Translations under genes and position numbers: made by a program
Shown here: in pieces, positions 39,567-48,300 of the stretch
Layout of the letters: every line of letters begins with the position of its first letter
Numbering within the stretch: the first letter of the stretch is position 1
The notes under the pieces: generated by a model
Database searches by the model: none
What the model was told of the DNA's origin: nothing
The model's input: the letters and a program-made list of their open reading frames with translations, nothing else
Assembly (NCBI GenBank): GCA_963675055.2
Contig: CAXXJE010000004.1
Coordinates: forward strand, 372,001-436,000
Length of the DNA stretch: 64,000 bases
Source of the DNA: PGYT01 sp963675055
Lineage (GTDB): Bacteria > Bacteroidota > Ignavibacteria > Ignavibacteriales > Melioribacteraceae
Reading direction: 5' to 3'

Positions 39567-41924
39567 ATGATTATGATTATAGAGAATAAAATATTAACAA
39601 ATCTTGAATACCCGAAAGTCCTTGAAGAAATTGCTAAGTATGCCATTACCGATCTTGGAAGGAAAGAAATTGTCAGTCTTAGACCTGTTAAGGATATTGA
39701 TGTAATTAAAAAAGAAAGCGGTTTCGTATCTGAGGCAAAAAACATATTAATTGAACAGGATTTACCGCCGATTGACTACCTTGCGGATTTAAGAGAATCC
39801 GTAAACAGGTGTTCTGTTGAAGGGGCAGTATTAAACGTGAAGCAAATTCACGATATAATAAAACTGGCCTCGGTCTCAAGGAAAGTCTACCAGTACCTTA
39901 AAGTCAATGCATCTGATTCTTCCATTTATTCCGAGTATGCGAACGGCATGTTTGTTGACAAAGTATTTGAGCATACAATCGGAAAAATATTTTCTGAAAG
40001 CGGTGATATTAAGGATAACGCCTCACAAAAGCTGCAGGATATACGAAGGCAAATTATCGACAGAAGCGAACAACTCCGTAAATCCGTGAACAGAATTCTT
40101 AAACGTTTATCCGAGTCTTTACTCGTCCAGGAAGAATATGTAACACTGCGTGACGGAAGGATTGTTGTTCCGATAAAGTCTGAACATAAGCGTCATGTAA
40201 GAGGTTTCATACACTCGGAATCATCAACCGGACAAACAGTGTATATTGAACCCGAGGAGACACTGGAACTCAATAATGAGATACTCTCATTGAGTTTTGC
40301 GGAAAAAAGAGAAATCGAGAAAATTCTTCGCAATATAACTGTGAAGATCGGTGAAGTTCACTCAGAGCTTAACACATCCATTCTAATCATTGGAAAGCTG
40401 GACGCAATCTTTGCGAAAGCACGTTATTCCACTGAAATTATTGGTTCCTTTCCATCTCTTGATGACGAGAAACCGTTTGAAATTATTGAAGGACGTCATC
40501 CTATTCTTGTCAGGAAATTAAAAAGAGAAAATACGATTCCACTTGATGTTAAGATAGATGATCAAAATATTCTGTTGATAACCGGTCCGAATGCCGGCGG
40601 CAAGACTGTTGTTCTGAAGTCCGTGGGATTATTCGCGCTATTAGTACAATCCGGAATTCATATTCCCGCTGACCCTGATTCTAATTTCAGAATATTTGAT
40701 AATATTTTGCTCGATATAGGGGATCAACAGTCGATTGAGGATGACTTAAGTACATTCAGTTCCCATTTAAGTAATACCAATAAAATTGTTAATTCGGCCG
40801 GTAGCAAATCTCTTGTACTCCTGGACGAAATCGGAACTGGTACTGATCCTTCCGAAGGGGCTGCTCTCGCAACTGCTGTGCTGATAAAATTACGGGACCT
40901 TGGGGCTACGGTGTTTGCAACTACACATCACGGTAATCTAAAGATTATCGCAAATGAATTGAGTGGATTCGAAAACGCCTCCATGCTGTTTGATTCAAAT
41001 GAACTTAAACCTACTTACAAGTTTAGTCAGGGTATGCCTGGTTCCAGCTATGCATTTGAAGTTGCACGAAGGATCGGACTGCATGAGTCGGTTCTTGAAA
41101 TTGCAACCGAATATCTCGATTCAAAAAAGAATAAAGTTGAAGACCTGCTTTTGGAACTGGAAAAGAAATCCAACGACCTTAAAGAGAAACTGGATTATTT
41201 CGAAAGGGAAAATGTCAGACTCAAAGGTCTGGCTAATCTGTATTCCGATAAAGTTCAAAAGCTTGAAAAAGAGAAAAGGGAAATATTAAATAAAGCAAAG
41301 CTTGAGGCGGATAACTATCTTAGAGATGTTAACAGGAAAGTAGAATCTGCAATAAAAAATATAAGAGAATCACAGGCTGAAAAAAGTGTTATACGAGAAG
41401 AAAAAAAGAACATTGAAGAAATAAAACAGAAAACTAAAAAACTAAACCAGGATATTGAACAAGATACCAAGCCGGAATATGAAAAACCGCTTCAGGTTGG
41501 AGATACTGCTAAGATCAAGGGGACAGAAACACTCGGTAAAATATTAGAAATAAAAGATGGAAATGCAGTAATACTATCAGGCAGCATTAAAGTACGGTCA
41601 AAACTTAATAAGCTGGAATATTCCAGCGAGAAAGCTGTTAACAGACCGGCCAGAAGCCTTTATAACGTAAGTACGCAGGTTGAATCCATCCGTTTGGATA
41701 TAAGGGGCAGAAAACCGGAAGAGGCGGAATACGAAGTTGTAAAGTATCTTGATAATGCTTATAGTAATAGTATCGAATCTGTTGAGATTTTGCATGGTAA
41801 GGGTACGGGAGCATTGAAAAGGACAGTGCATGAAATTCTTGATAAACATGAAGCAGTAAAAGATTATAATTATGCGAAGATTGAATTTGGTGGTGAGGGC
41901 ATTACTATCGTTCAACTAAAATAG
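39567..41924 (+). CDS. mutS2: Endonuclease MutS2
   Basis: A 785-residue MutS2. It lacks the mismatch-recognition domain of MutS and has the clamp/lever helices, then the ATPase with Walker A 'GPNAGGKTVVLK', 'LVLLDEIGTGTDPSEGAAL' (Walker B) and 'FATTHHGNLK', a long charged coiled coil (about 515-640), a KOW-like segment ('VGDTAKIKGTETLGKILEI'), and a C-terminal Smr nuclease domain ('LDIRGRKPEEA', 'HGKGTGALKR'). MutS2 suppresses recombination or acts on stalled ribosomes, depending on the species. ATG at 39573 is an equally good start, better spaced from GGTG. Confidence 0.96.
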   Translation: MIMIIENKILTNLEYPKVLEEIAKYAITDLGRKEIVSLRPVKDIDVIKKESGFVSEAKNILIEQDLPPIDYLADLRESVNRCSVEGAVLNVKQIHDIIKLASVSRKVYQYLKVNASDSSIYSEYANGMFVDKVFEHTIGKIFSESGDIKDNASQKLQDIRRQIIDRSEQLRKSVNRILKRLSESLLVQEEYVTLRDGRIVVPIKSEHKRHVRGFIHSESSTGQTVYIEPEETLELNNEILSLSFAEKREIEKILRNITVKIGEVHSELNTSILIIGKLDAIFAKARYSTEIIGSFPSLDDEKPFEIIEGRHPILVRKLKRENTIPLDVKIDDQNILLITGPNAGGKTVVLKSVGLFALLVQSGIHIPADPDSNFRIFDNILLDIGDQQSIEDDLSTFSSHLSNTNKIVNSAGSKSLVLLDEIGTGTDPSEGAALATAVLIKLRDLGATVFATTHHGNLKIIANELSGFENASMLFDSNELKPTYKFSQGMPGSSYAFEVARRIGLHESVLEIATEYLDSKKNKVEDLLLELEKKSNDLKEKLDYFERENVRLKGLANLYSDKVQKLEKEKREILNKAKLEADNYLRDVNRKVESAIKNIRESQAEKSVIREEKKNIEEIKQKTKKLNQDIEQDTKPEYEKPLQVGDTAKIKGTETLGKILEIKDGNAVILSGSIKVRSKLNKLEYSSEKAVNRPARSLYNVSTQVESIRLDIRGRKPEEAEYEVVKYLDNAYSNSIESVEILHGKGTGALKRTVHEILDKHEAVKDYNYAKIEFGGEGITIVQLK

Positions 41925-41930
41925 TTCCTG

Positions 41931-43412
41931 ATGTTAAAAAAAATACTGGTTGCTAATCGCGGTGAAATCGCCGTGAGGATTATCAGAGCCTGCAGGGAAA
42001 TGGGTATAATAGCATGTACTATTTACTCGGAAGCCGATGCCGGTTCTGTACATGCAAGGCTTGCTGATGAAGCCTATCCGGTTGGTCCGCCCGAACCGGA
42101 GAATTCCTACTTGAATATTTCCAAAATTATCTCGATTGCCAAAGAAAATTATATTGATGCCATTCATCCCGGATATGGCTTCCTTGCGGAAAATTCAGAA
42201 TTTATTGAAGAGGTTGAAAAGTCCGGAATTATATTTATCGGACCTTCCTCAGGTGTCGTAAAGCTTATGGGCGATAAGCTTGAAGCAAGGAAATTTATTA
42301 AATCGATCGGTGTTCCATATGTGCCGGGAGCAATTGTTGCCACCGATGATACAGACCAGGTATTGCAAGTTATTGAGGATATAGGTTATCCTGTAATATT
42401 GAAGGCGGCTGCCGGCGGCGGAGGCAAGGGAATGAGAATAATTGAAGGACCGGAGGATATTGCCTCGTCGCTTGAGCGTGCAAAAAGTGAATCGTTAAAG
42501 GCATTCAATGATGACAGGGTATATATCGAGAAGTACATTTCAAACCCGAAGCATATTGAAGTACAGTTGCTTAGCGATGGACATGGCAATCATTTACACC
42601 TGTTTGAGCGTGAATGTTCAATACAAAGACGCTATCAGAAAGTAATTGAAGAGGCTCCTTCTTCAAGTATAAATACTACTATAAGAAAGAATATCACTGA
42701 TGCCGCATTAAAAGTAGTTAAGGCTTGCAATTACGCTAATGCAGGCACAATTGAATTCTTACTGGATAGTGATGATAAATTCTACTTCCTGGAAATGAAT
42801 ACAAGATTGCAGGTTGAGCATCCTGTAACTGAAGCGGTAACCGGAATAGACATTGTTAAGGAGCAGATTAAAATAGCCGGCGGGGAGAAGATAGGATTTG
42901 GTCAGGACTCAATTGCATTGAACGGATATGCCATTGAGTGCAGGATAAACTCAGAGGATCCGTATTCTAATTTCATGCCTTCTTCAGGCAATATCAGATA
43001 TTTTAGCTGTCCGGCCGGGAAAGATATTCGAGTGGATTCGGGAGTTTCAAAAGAAAGTGAGATAACACTTCATTACGATTCTCTATTGGCGAAACTTATC
43101 GTACATTCTGATTCAAGAAGTAATGCAATTACAATAATGAAAAATGCGTTAAGTGAATTTAAGATTGCAGGGATAATAACGAATCTGCCTGTTCATAAAT
43201 GGACAATGCAAAACGAGGAGTTTATATCCAGTACACATTCAATAAATACTCTTGAGAACAATTTCAATCCAGATATTTTACTTGATAGCAGTGATAAAAA
43301 GTACATCGAACTTGCAGCAGCTTTAGGCGCATATATGAAAAGTGACAATAAAGCATTGCATCCGAAATCTCTCTATAACAGCATAAGTAACAACTGGACG
43401 GAAAATGGCTGA
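41931..43412 (+). CDS. Biotin carboxylase subunit of an acyl-CoA/pyruvate-type carboxylase
   Basis: A 493-residue ATP-grasp biotin carboxylase: 'LKKILVANRGEIAVRIIRACREMGI', 'AIHPGYGFLAENSEF', 'LKAAAGGGGKGMRII' (ATP-binding glycine loop), 'ERECSIQRRYQKVIEEAPS' and 'FLEMNTRLQVEHPVTEAVTGIDIVKEQI'. It carboxylates biotin on the carrier encoded next. It resembles AccC but also the subunit of propionyl-CoA and methylcrotonyl-CoA carboxylases. The carboxyltransferase gene is not adjacent, so the final substrate is undetermined. It overlaps the carrier gene by 8 bases. Confidence 0.92.
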   Translation: MLKKILVANRGEIAVRIIRACREMGIIACTIYSEADAGSVHARLADEAYPVGPPEPENSYLNISKIISIAKENYIDAIHPGYGFLAENSEFIEEVEKSGIIFIGPSSGVVKLMGDKLEARKFIKSIGVPYVPGAIVATDDTDQVLQVIEDIGYPVILKAAAGGGGKGMRIIEGPEDIASSLERAKSESLKAFNDDRVYIEKYISNPKHIEVQLLSDGHGNHLHLFERECSIQRRYQKVIEEAPSSSINTTIRKNITDAALKVVKACNYANAGTIEFLLDSDDKFYFLEMNTRLQVEHPVTEAVTGIDIVKEQIKIAGGEKIGFGQDSIALNGYAIECRINSEDPYSNFMPSSGNIRYFSCPAGKDIRVDSGVSKESEITLHYDSLLAKLIVHSDSRSNAITIMKNALSEFKIAGIITNLPVHKWTMQNEEFISSTHSINTLENNFNPDILLDSSDKKYIELAAALGAYMKSDNKALHPKSLYNSISNNWTENG

Positions 43413-43920
43413 ATATTCTGTTAAAGTTAATAATGAATTGATAAAAGCAGCTACCGGTTCTAAGAGTAATTTGATATCCATTCACGGGAATTCTGCTGAG
43501 TTCAGTGTTCGTAAGGTTTGTGAGCATCTGTTTACAATTTCAACTGATAATAGAGTTATTGAAGTGGTTATAGTAAGCCGAAGTAAAGGGAATTATATTT
43601 TGTTAATTGAGGGTGACTATTATTTTGTACGTCCCAAAACAAAGCTTGAAGAACTAACTGAAAAAATTCTTGCCGGCTCAGAAAGTACTTCGCAAAGTGT
43701 TGAAATAACTGCGCCTATGCCCGGACTGATTATAGATCTAATGGTCTCTCAAGGAGTTGCAGTTCGTGAGGGAGATCATTTGCTGGTACTTGAGGCTATG
43801 AAAATGGAAAATGTTATAAAATCACCTATTAATGGTATTGTTTCTCAAATAAAAAAAAGTAGAAACGAGTCCGTTGACAAAGGTGAGATTCTTTTTGTAT
43901 TGAAAAAGAAATTTGACTGA
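43405..43920 (+). CDS. Biotin carboxyl carrier protein
   Basis: A 171-residue carrier. The C-terminal lipoyl/biotin domain (about 98-170) has the biotinylation motif 'VLEAMKMENVIKSPINGIV' with the target lysine between two methionines. The N-terminal 90 residues are a separate beta-rich region like those in acyl-CoA or oxaloacetate carboxylase carriers, rather than the Ala/Pro linker of a classic AccB. The start overlaps the biotin carboxylase gene, which supports a two-subunit complex. Confidence 0.92.
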   Translation: MAEYSVKVNNELIKAATGSKSNLISIHGNSAEFSVRKVCEHLFTISTDNRVIEVVIVSRSKGNYILLIEGDYYFVRPKTKLEELTEKILAGSESTSQSVEITAPMPGLIIDLMVSQGVAVREGDHLLVLEAMKMENVIKSPINGIVSQIKKSRNESVDKGEILFVLKKKFD

Positions 43921-44073
43921 TATAAAAATTCAACAAAAATGCTTTTTTTTAACTAAATTATGATATAACACTAATGCTTTTATCTGTTGATTTTCTCCTG
44001 CAATCATTGAAATAATTTAAAAATAGACATCAAATCGGAACATTTATTTATACTACTAAAGTCTGGAAAGCCA

Positions 44074-44526
44074 ATGAGAAAAAGAGATATTATATTATTA
44101 CTTTTCACTGTCTTATTCGCCATTTCATGTGCGTCATCTGAACAGGCAACTAATCATGAAGGTGCCGGAGACAGTACACAGGTTTATGTATTCGATGCTG
44201 TTGAACCGGACAGTGTTGAAACCGGAAGTAATGAGGCGTCCGAAGTAGTTCAGAATGCGAATGAAGAAGTATCGAATGCTTCCGGAACAATTGAATTCTA
44301 TATTGTTCAGGTCGGAGCTTTTACTTCGGAAGACAGGGCGAAGAGATTTATTGATGAGAATAAAACCAGTATTGAGCAGGAATTGACTTATCATTACAGT
44401 GAAAAGGTGCATCTATATGTTGTTCAGTTGCCTCCTTTCAGAACAAGAGAAACAGCAGAGCAGGTTAGGGATAAACTCTGGACAATTCCTGCATTTAAGG
44501 ATTCCTTTATTGTACCGGGGAATTAA
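44074..44526 (+). CDS. SPOR-domain lipoprotein
   Basis: A 150-residue protein. The signal peptide ends in a lipobox 'FAISC' (C19). A low-complexity acidic/Ser/Asn linker spans about 20-70, and a C-terminal SPOR domain follows ('EFYIVQVGAFTSEDRAKRFIDENK', 'LYVVQLPPFRTRETAEQVRDKL'). SPOR domains bind glycan strands stripped of stem peptides at the division septum, so a role at the cell wall or in division is likely. The next gene starts on the base after its stop. Confidence 0.88.
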   Translation: MRKRDIILLLFTVLFAISCASSEQATNHEGAGDSTQVYVFDAVEPDSVETGSNEASEVVQNANEEVSNASGTIEFYIVQVGAFTSEDRAKRFIDENKTSIEQELTYHYSEKVHLYVVQLPPFRTRETAEQVRDKLWTIPAFKDSFIVPGN

Positions 44527-45204
44527 ATGTCACCTGCACTAAATAATATAGTATTTTCATTTCTGAGCGTTTTATATGTATTTGCAGTTGTTGCAATCAT
44601 GGATTTCTTTGTTAAAAAGGGATTTCCGCAAGATATTTCCAGAAAAATAGTCCATATATGCGCTGCATCATGGCTTATATTCTGGATTTTTCTTGACATG
44701 GATAGTTGGACCAAGTACCTTAATATTGCGCCGGCTGCTATATGGTTTGTCCTGCTTATTATAAAGGGTTTTACAGCTTCACCTGATGATGATGCAGTGA
44801 AAACAATGACTCGAACAGGTGACAGACAGGAACTATTAAAGGGACCGCTATACTTTACTATGGTTATGATTCTAATGGGCACCTTGATGTTTGAACAATA
44901 TACTGCAGCGGTGACAATGGGTATATTGGGTTTTGGTGATGGACTCGCCCCTTTATTTGGTAAATATTGGGGGAAACACCGTTATACGATAATGACTGAA
45001 AAATCTGTTGAAGGGAGCATAGCCTTTCTGATATTTGGGATTCTTGGAGCCGTACTTTTCGGGTTTATTATTTTCGGACATATTGATTTCAAATTTATTA
45101 TTCTTGCAGCCGCCATTTCAACTATTGTTGAGGCAGTTAGTCCTAAAGATATTGATAATCTGTTAATACCGATTACTTGTCTTCTTGTTTTTTACATCAT
45201 CTAA
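44527..45204 (+). CDS. CTP-dependent diacylglycerol/polyprenol kinase family membrane protein
   Basis: A 225-residue protein with about six membrane helices. It has the signatures of the DGK1/SEC59/phytol-kinase family: 'ISRKIVHICAA' near the N-terminus, 'LGFGDGLAPLFGKYWGKHRY', 'KSVEGSIAFLIFG' and 'EAVSPKDIDNLLIPI' near the end. These enzymes phosphorylate lipid alcohols (dolichol, phytol, diacylglycerol) with CTP. The substrate here is unknown. It abuts the SPOR lipoprotein gene. Confidence 0.85.
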   Translation: MSPALNNIVFSFLSVLYVFAVVAIMDFFVKKGFPQDISRKIVHICAASWLIFWIFLDMDSWTKYLNIAPAAIWFVLLIIKGFTASPDDDAVKTMTRTGDRQELLKGPLYFTMVMILMGTLMFEQYTAAVTMGILGFGDGLAPLFGKYWGKHRYTIMTEKSVEGSIAFLIFGILGAVLFGFIIFGHIDFKFIILAAAISTIVEAVSPKDIDNLLIPITCLLVFYII

Positions 45205-45268
45205 TATTTTACTAAATTTATTTTGTTAACTATTTTTTATTTTACATCATATTAAGGAGTAAATAGAT

Positions 45269-45715
45269 TTGGCTTTTTCATTAAACAAAGTTATGTTGAT
45301 TGGTAATCTCGGACAGGATGCAGAACACCGATTCACAACTAGTAATGTCTCGGTAACTACTTTTTCAATAGCTACAACTAACAGTTATAAAGGCAAAGAT
45401 GGGAACTGGGTAAATGAAACAACATGGCATAATGTTGTTGCCTACGGACTTTCCGATTTCTATAAAGATGTTCTTAAAAAAGGCAAGAAAATTTACATTG
45501 AAGGTAGGATATCGAAGCGCGATTATACAAATAAAGAAGGCAATAAAGTATACGTAACAGAAGTAATAGCCGACAGATTCAGTGGTATTATACCGCTTGA
45601 TGCACGTGACGGTTCATCTGAATCGTACCAGAACAGCGGTGCCGGCAGCGGAAGTAGTCAAACTCAAAATACAGAACAGATTGACTCCGTTTCGGATAAT
45701 GATCTGCCTTTCTAA
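45269..45715 (+). CDS. ssb: Single-stranded DNA-binding protein
   Basis: A 148-residue SSB: an OB fold at about 1-110 ('NKVMLIGNLGQDAEHRFT', 'NETTWHNVVAYG', 'GKKIYIEGRISKRDYTNKEG'), a flexible Ser/Gly/Gln linker, and the acidic interaction tip 'SDNDLPF'. It protects ssDNA and recruits repair and replication proteins through the tip. The start is TTG at 45269 with AAGGAG 9-10 bases upstream. Confidence 0.96.
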   Translation: MAFSLNKVMLIGNLGQDAEHRFTTSNVSVTTFSIATTNSYKGKDGNWVNETTWHNVVAYGLSDFYKDVLKKGKKIYIEGRISKRDYTNKEGNKVYVTEVIADRFSGIIPLDARDGSSESYQNSGAGSGSSQTQNTEQIDSVSDNDLPF

Positions 45716-45756
45716 GTGTCTTTATTTGTTTAACAATATGAGGGTATAAAAGGTTT

Positions 45757-47046
45757 TTGGAAATAGATTGGTATTACCGGATTTTTTTCCTTTTTGTAAC
45801 GCTGATTTTTTCAGCGTTTTTTTCCGGTTCGGAAGTTTCTCTTTTTTCTTTGGACAAAAGGAAAATTGAGTCGTCAGATGAAAAGAGCTTTATCGTTAGA
45901 TACATAATTCATCTGCTTGAAGCTCCTCGCAGATTGCTTGTTACAATTTTACTTGGAAATACAATATTCAATGTAGGGGCTTCTATTTTATCGGTTTCCA
46001 TTGCACTTGATGTAGCCGCTTTTTATGATGTTTCCGTAGATATAATAATAATTGCTCAAATAATTATTTTGACCGTATTGGTTTTAATATTGGGGGAAGT
46101 AACACCGAAAGTAATTGCTTCCAAGCATCCCCTTGTATTTGCAAAGACAGTTGCGTTTCCTCTTTACTGGATTAGTGTTATACTATACCCAATTGCGAAA
46201 TTTCTTACCGATATAATTAAAGCTGCTACATCAAGAATAAATTTTGACAAATCCAAAACGGCTATTCTTTCATCGGAGTTATCGGACCTTGCTGAGCTCA
46301 GTGCAGAAAAGGGGACGCTGGAAGAAGGTGAGGAAGAAATTATCCACGGACTTGTGCAGTTTAAGACAGTCACTGCGCGCGAAATCATGACCCCACGTGT
46401 TGATATAGTACCTATTTCTGTTTCAGCTTCATACGATGAAGTAATTGATATTATAACAAAATCGGGGCATTCCCGTCTGCCTTTGTATGAGGATAGTCTC
46501 GACAATATCCTAGGTGTGATTTATGCTAAGGACCTGCTGCCATATATTAGCGGTACAGATGCGAAGCAAAAATTATTTTTAAAAAAGATGGCTCGCACAG
46601 CTATTTTCATCCCGGAGTCGAAGCTTATTAATCAACTGCTTCAGGAATTCAGGGAAGCCAATATGCATGTAGGTATTGTTGTTGATGAATACGGCGGCAC
46701 TTCCGGACTTATATCGCTAGAAGATATCCTGGAAGAAATTGTTGGAGAAATTCGGGATGAGTATGACATCGAAGAAAATGAAATAACTAAGCTTAGTGAT
46801 GATTCATATATGCTGCTCGGCAAAATGTCTATTGACGAACTGAACAATCTATTTGAATATAATTTTAATTCGGAAGATGATGATTACGATACAGTAGGCG
46901 GATTTATTTTTAATCATTCCGGTTCGATACCCGTAAATGGTTATTCGTTTGAAACGAATCATTTTAAATTCACTGTTGAAGAAGTTGAAAATAACCGTAT
47001 TAATAAGGTTAGAGTTGATAAGATTAAAAACACCAAGACAACATGA
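45757..47046 (+). CDS. CNNM/CorC hemolysin-family membrane protein (GldE-like)
   Basis: A 429-residue protein with an N-terminal DUF21/CNNM membrane domain (about 1-190, 'FFSGSEVSLFSLDKRKIE'), a CBS pair (about 205-335, 'VTAREIMTPRVDIVPI' and 'VVDEYGGTSGLISLEDILEEIVGEIRDEYD') and a C-terminal CorC_HlyC domain. These proteins are linked to divalent cation (Mg) transport; a paralogue in gliding Bacteroidota is named GldE. No other gliding gene is nearby. The start is TTG at 45757. It overlaps the next small gene by 4 bases. Confidence 0.9.
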   Translation: MEIDWYYRIFFLFVTLIFSAFFSGSEVSLFSLDKRKIESSDEKSFIVRYIIHLLEAPRRLLVTILLGNTIFNVGASILSVSIALDVAAFYDVSVDIIIIAQIIILTVLVLILGEVTPKVIASKHPLVFAKTVAFPLYWISVILYPIAKFLTDIIKAATSRINFDKSKTAILSSELSDLAELSAEKGTLEEGEEEIIHGLVQFKTVTAREIMTPRVDIVPISVSASYDEVIDIITKSGHSRLPLYEDSLDNILGVIYAKDLLPYISGTDAKQKLFLKKMARTAIFIPESKLINQLLQEFREANMHVGIVVDEYGGTSGLISLEDILEEIVGEIRDEYDIEENEITKLSDDSYMLLGKMSIDELNNLFEYNFNSEDDDYDTVGGFIFNHSGSIPVNGYSFETNHFKFTVEEVENNRINKVRVDKIKNTKTT

Positions 47047-47420
47047 AACGTGGATGCTTTTTAAGATCAATTGTATACCTCATAATTATTGCGGCAGTAG
47101 TTATTTATCTTATCGATAAATATGGTAAACCTGTATACGAAACATCTAAGCAAAAGTTAACGGAAGTTTTCCTTGAACAGCTTGAAGATCAGTTTACTGC
47201 ATTGAATACAGAAAGTATCAGCGACAGTATTACAGCAATAATATCCGGCAAAGTAAATGAAATTAAATATAGCGAACAATTGCCGGACAGTACAAAAATT
47301 GCTAACCTTGTTGATGAAATTAAAAACTATATTGATAAGAACTCTGATGAAATAACAGATCTTTCGAAATTAAAAGAGATTATTACAGACTATGAGCAAA
47401 GACAGAAAGACGGAAATTAA
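47043..47420 (+). CDS. Small single-pass membrane protein of unknown function
   Basis: A 125-residue protein with one membrane helix at about residues 8-24 ('IVYLIIIAAVVIYLIDKYG') and a hydrophilic, probably helical, acidic periplasmic or external tail. I do not recognise a family. It overlaps the CNNM gene by 4 bases and the MCE gene by 29 bases, so it is translated as part of that run and may partner the MCE protein. Confidence 0.72.
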   Translation: MKRGCFLRSIVYLIIIAAVVIYLIDKYGKPVYETSKQKLTEVFLEQLEDQFTALNTESISDSITAIISGKVNEIKYSEQLPDSTKIANLVDEIKNYIDKNSDEITDLSKLKEIITDYEQRQKDGN

Positions 47421-48300
47421 AGTAGGAATCACTGTTATTTTCGGAGTTATCCTGTTTATTTGGGTACTTGGCTGGGCTAAGAATTTTTCGATTACAAACG
47501 AAAGTCAGTTAGTCAAAGTTGAATTCAATACAGTGTCCGGTCTTAATGAAGGAGATGTAGTAACGGTAAATGGGGTTAAAAAGGGTTTTGTTGATAAGAT
47601 AGAATTGAAGAACAATAAAGCCCTTACTACACTTAATATTGATGACGATATAAAACTTTACAGCGATGCTTCATTTGCTGTGTCGATGCTTGACTTAATG
47701 GGCGGCAAAAAGGTTGAGATACTTCCCGGAGAATCCGGTCAGGTGCTGTCAACTGAAACTATCCATGAAGGTGTTTTCGTAGGAGACATCGCCTCTGCAA
47801 TGTCAACTTTAAGCAGTGTGCAAACTGATATTGTCGTCCTTATTAAGGAAGTAAGATCCGCGGTTACTAAAGTAAATACAACTTTCCTTTCCGATGAGTT
47901 TATTGCGGGTATAAATGATAATCTCACGGAACTTAATAAACTTCTAAAGATTAGCACTTCACTTATTACAAATAACTCACAGGATATATCGCGTTTGATC
48001 GACAGTTCAAATTCACTTGTTGATAAAAGCAACAGACTCCTGAATGAAAATGGTGGAAAGTTAAGCAGAAGCATTGATGAACTTGAGAGTATGCTTAAGA
48101 AATCCAATAGTCTGTTGGAAAGACTTGAGGAATTTAGTAATGAGACGAAAGCCGGTGAAAATAATATCGGCAAGTTAATGTACGATGAGAACCTGTTCAG
48201 CGATATGAAAGAAACTTTGATCCATACAAATAAACTTATAAGAATTTTATTAAATCAAATTGAGGAAGAAGGTATTAAAGTTGATGCGAATATTTTCTAA
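47392..48300 (+). CDS. MCE-domain (MlaD-like) lipid transport protein
   Basis: A 302-residue protein: a membrane helix at about residues 9-26, a single MCE domain (about 38-115, 'VKVEFNTVSGLNEGDVVTVNGVKKGFVDKIEL' and 'SMLDLMGGKKVEILPGE'), and a long helical, Ser/Asn-rich coiled-coil tail (about 130-290). MCE proteins form hexameric periplasmic channels for phospholipids. The usual permease (MlaE) and ATPase (MlaF) genes are not adjacent, so they must be elsewhere if a full complex exists. It overlaps the small membrane protein gene and the ggt gene. Confidence 0.9.
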   Translation: MSKDRKTEIKVGITVIFGVILFIWVLGWAKNFSITNESQLVKVEFNTVSGLNEGDVVTVNGVKKGFVDKIELKNNKALTTLNIDDDIKLYSDASFAVSMLDLMGGKKVEILPGESGQVLSTETIHEGVFVGDIASAMSTLSSVQTDIVVLIKEVRSAVTKVNTTFLSDEFIAGINDNLTELNKLLKISTSLITNNSQDISRLIDSSNSLVDKSNRLLNENGGKLSRSIDELESMLKKSNSLLERLEEFSNETKAGENNIGKLMYDENLFSDMKETLIHTNKLIRILLNQIEEEGIKVDANIF

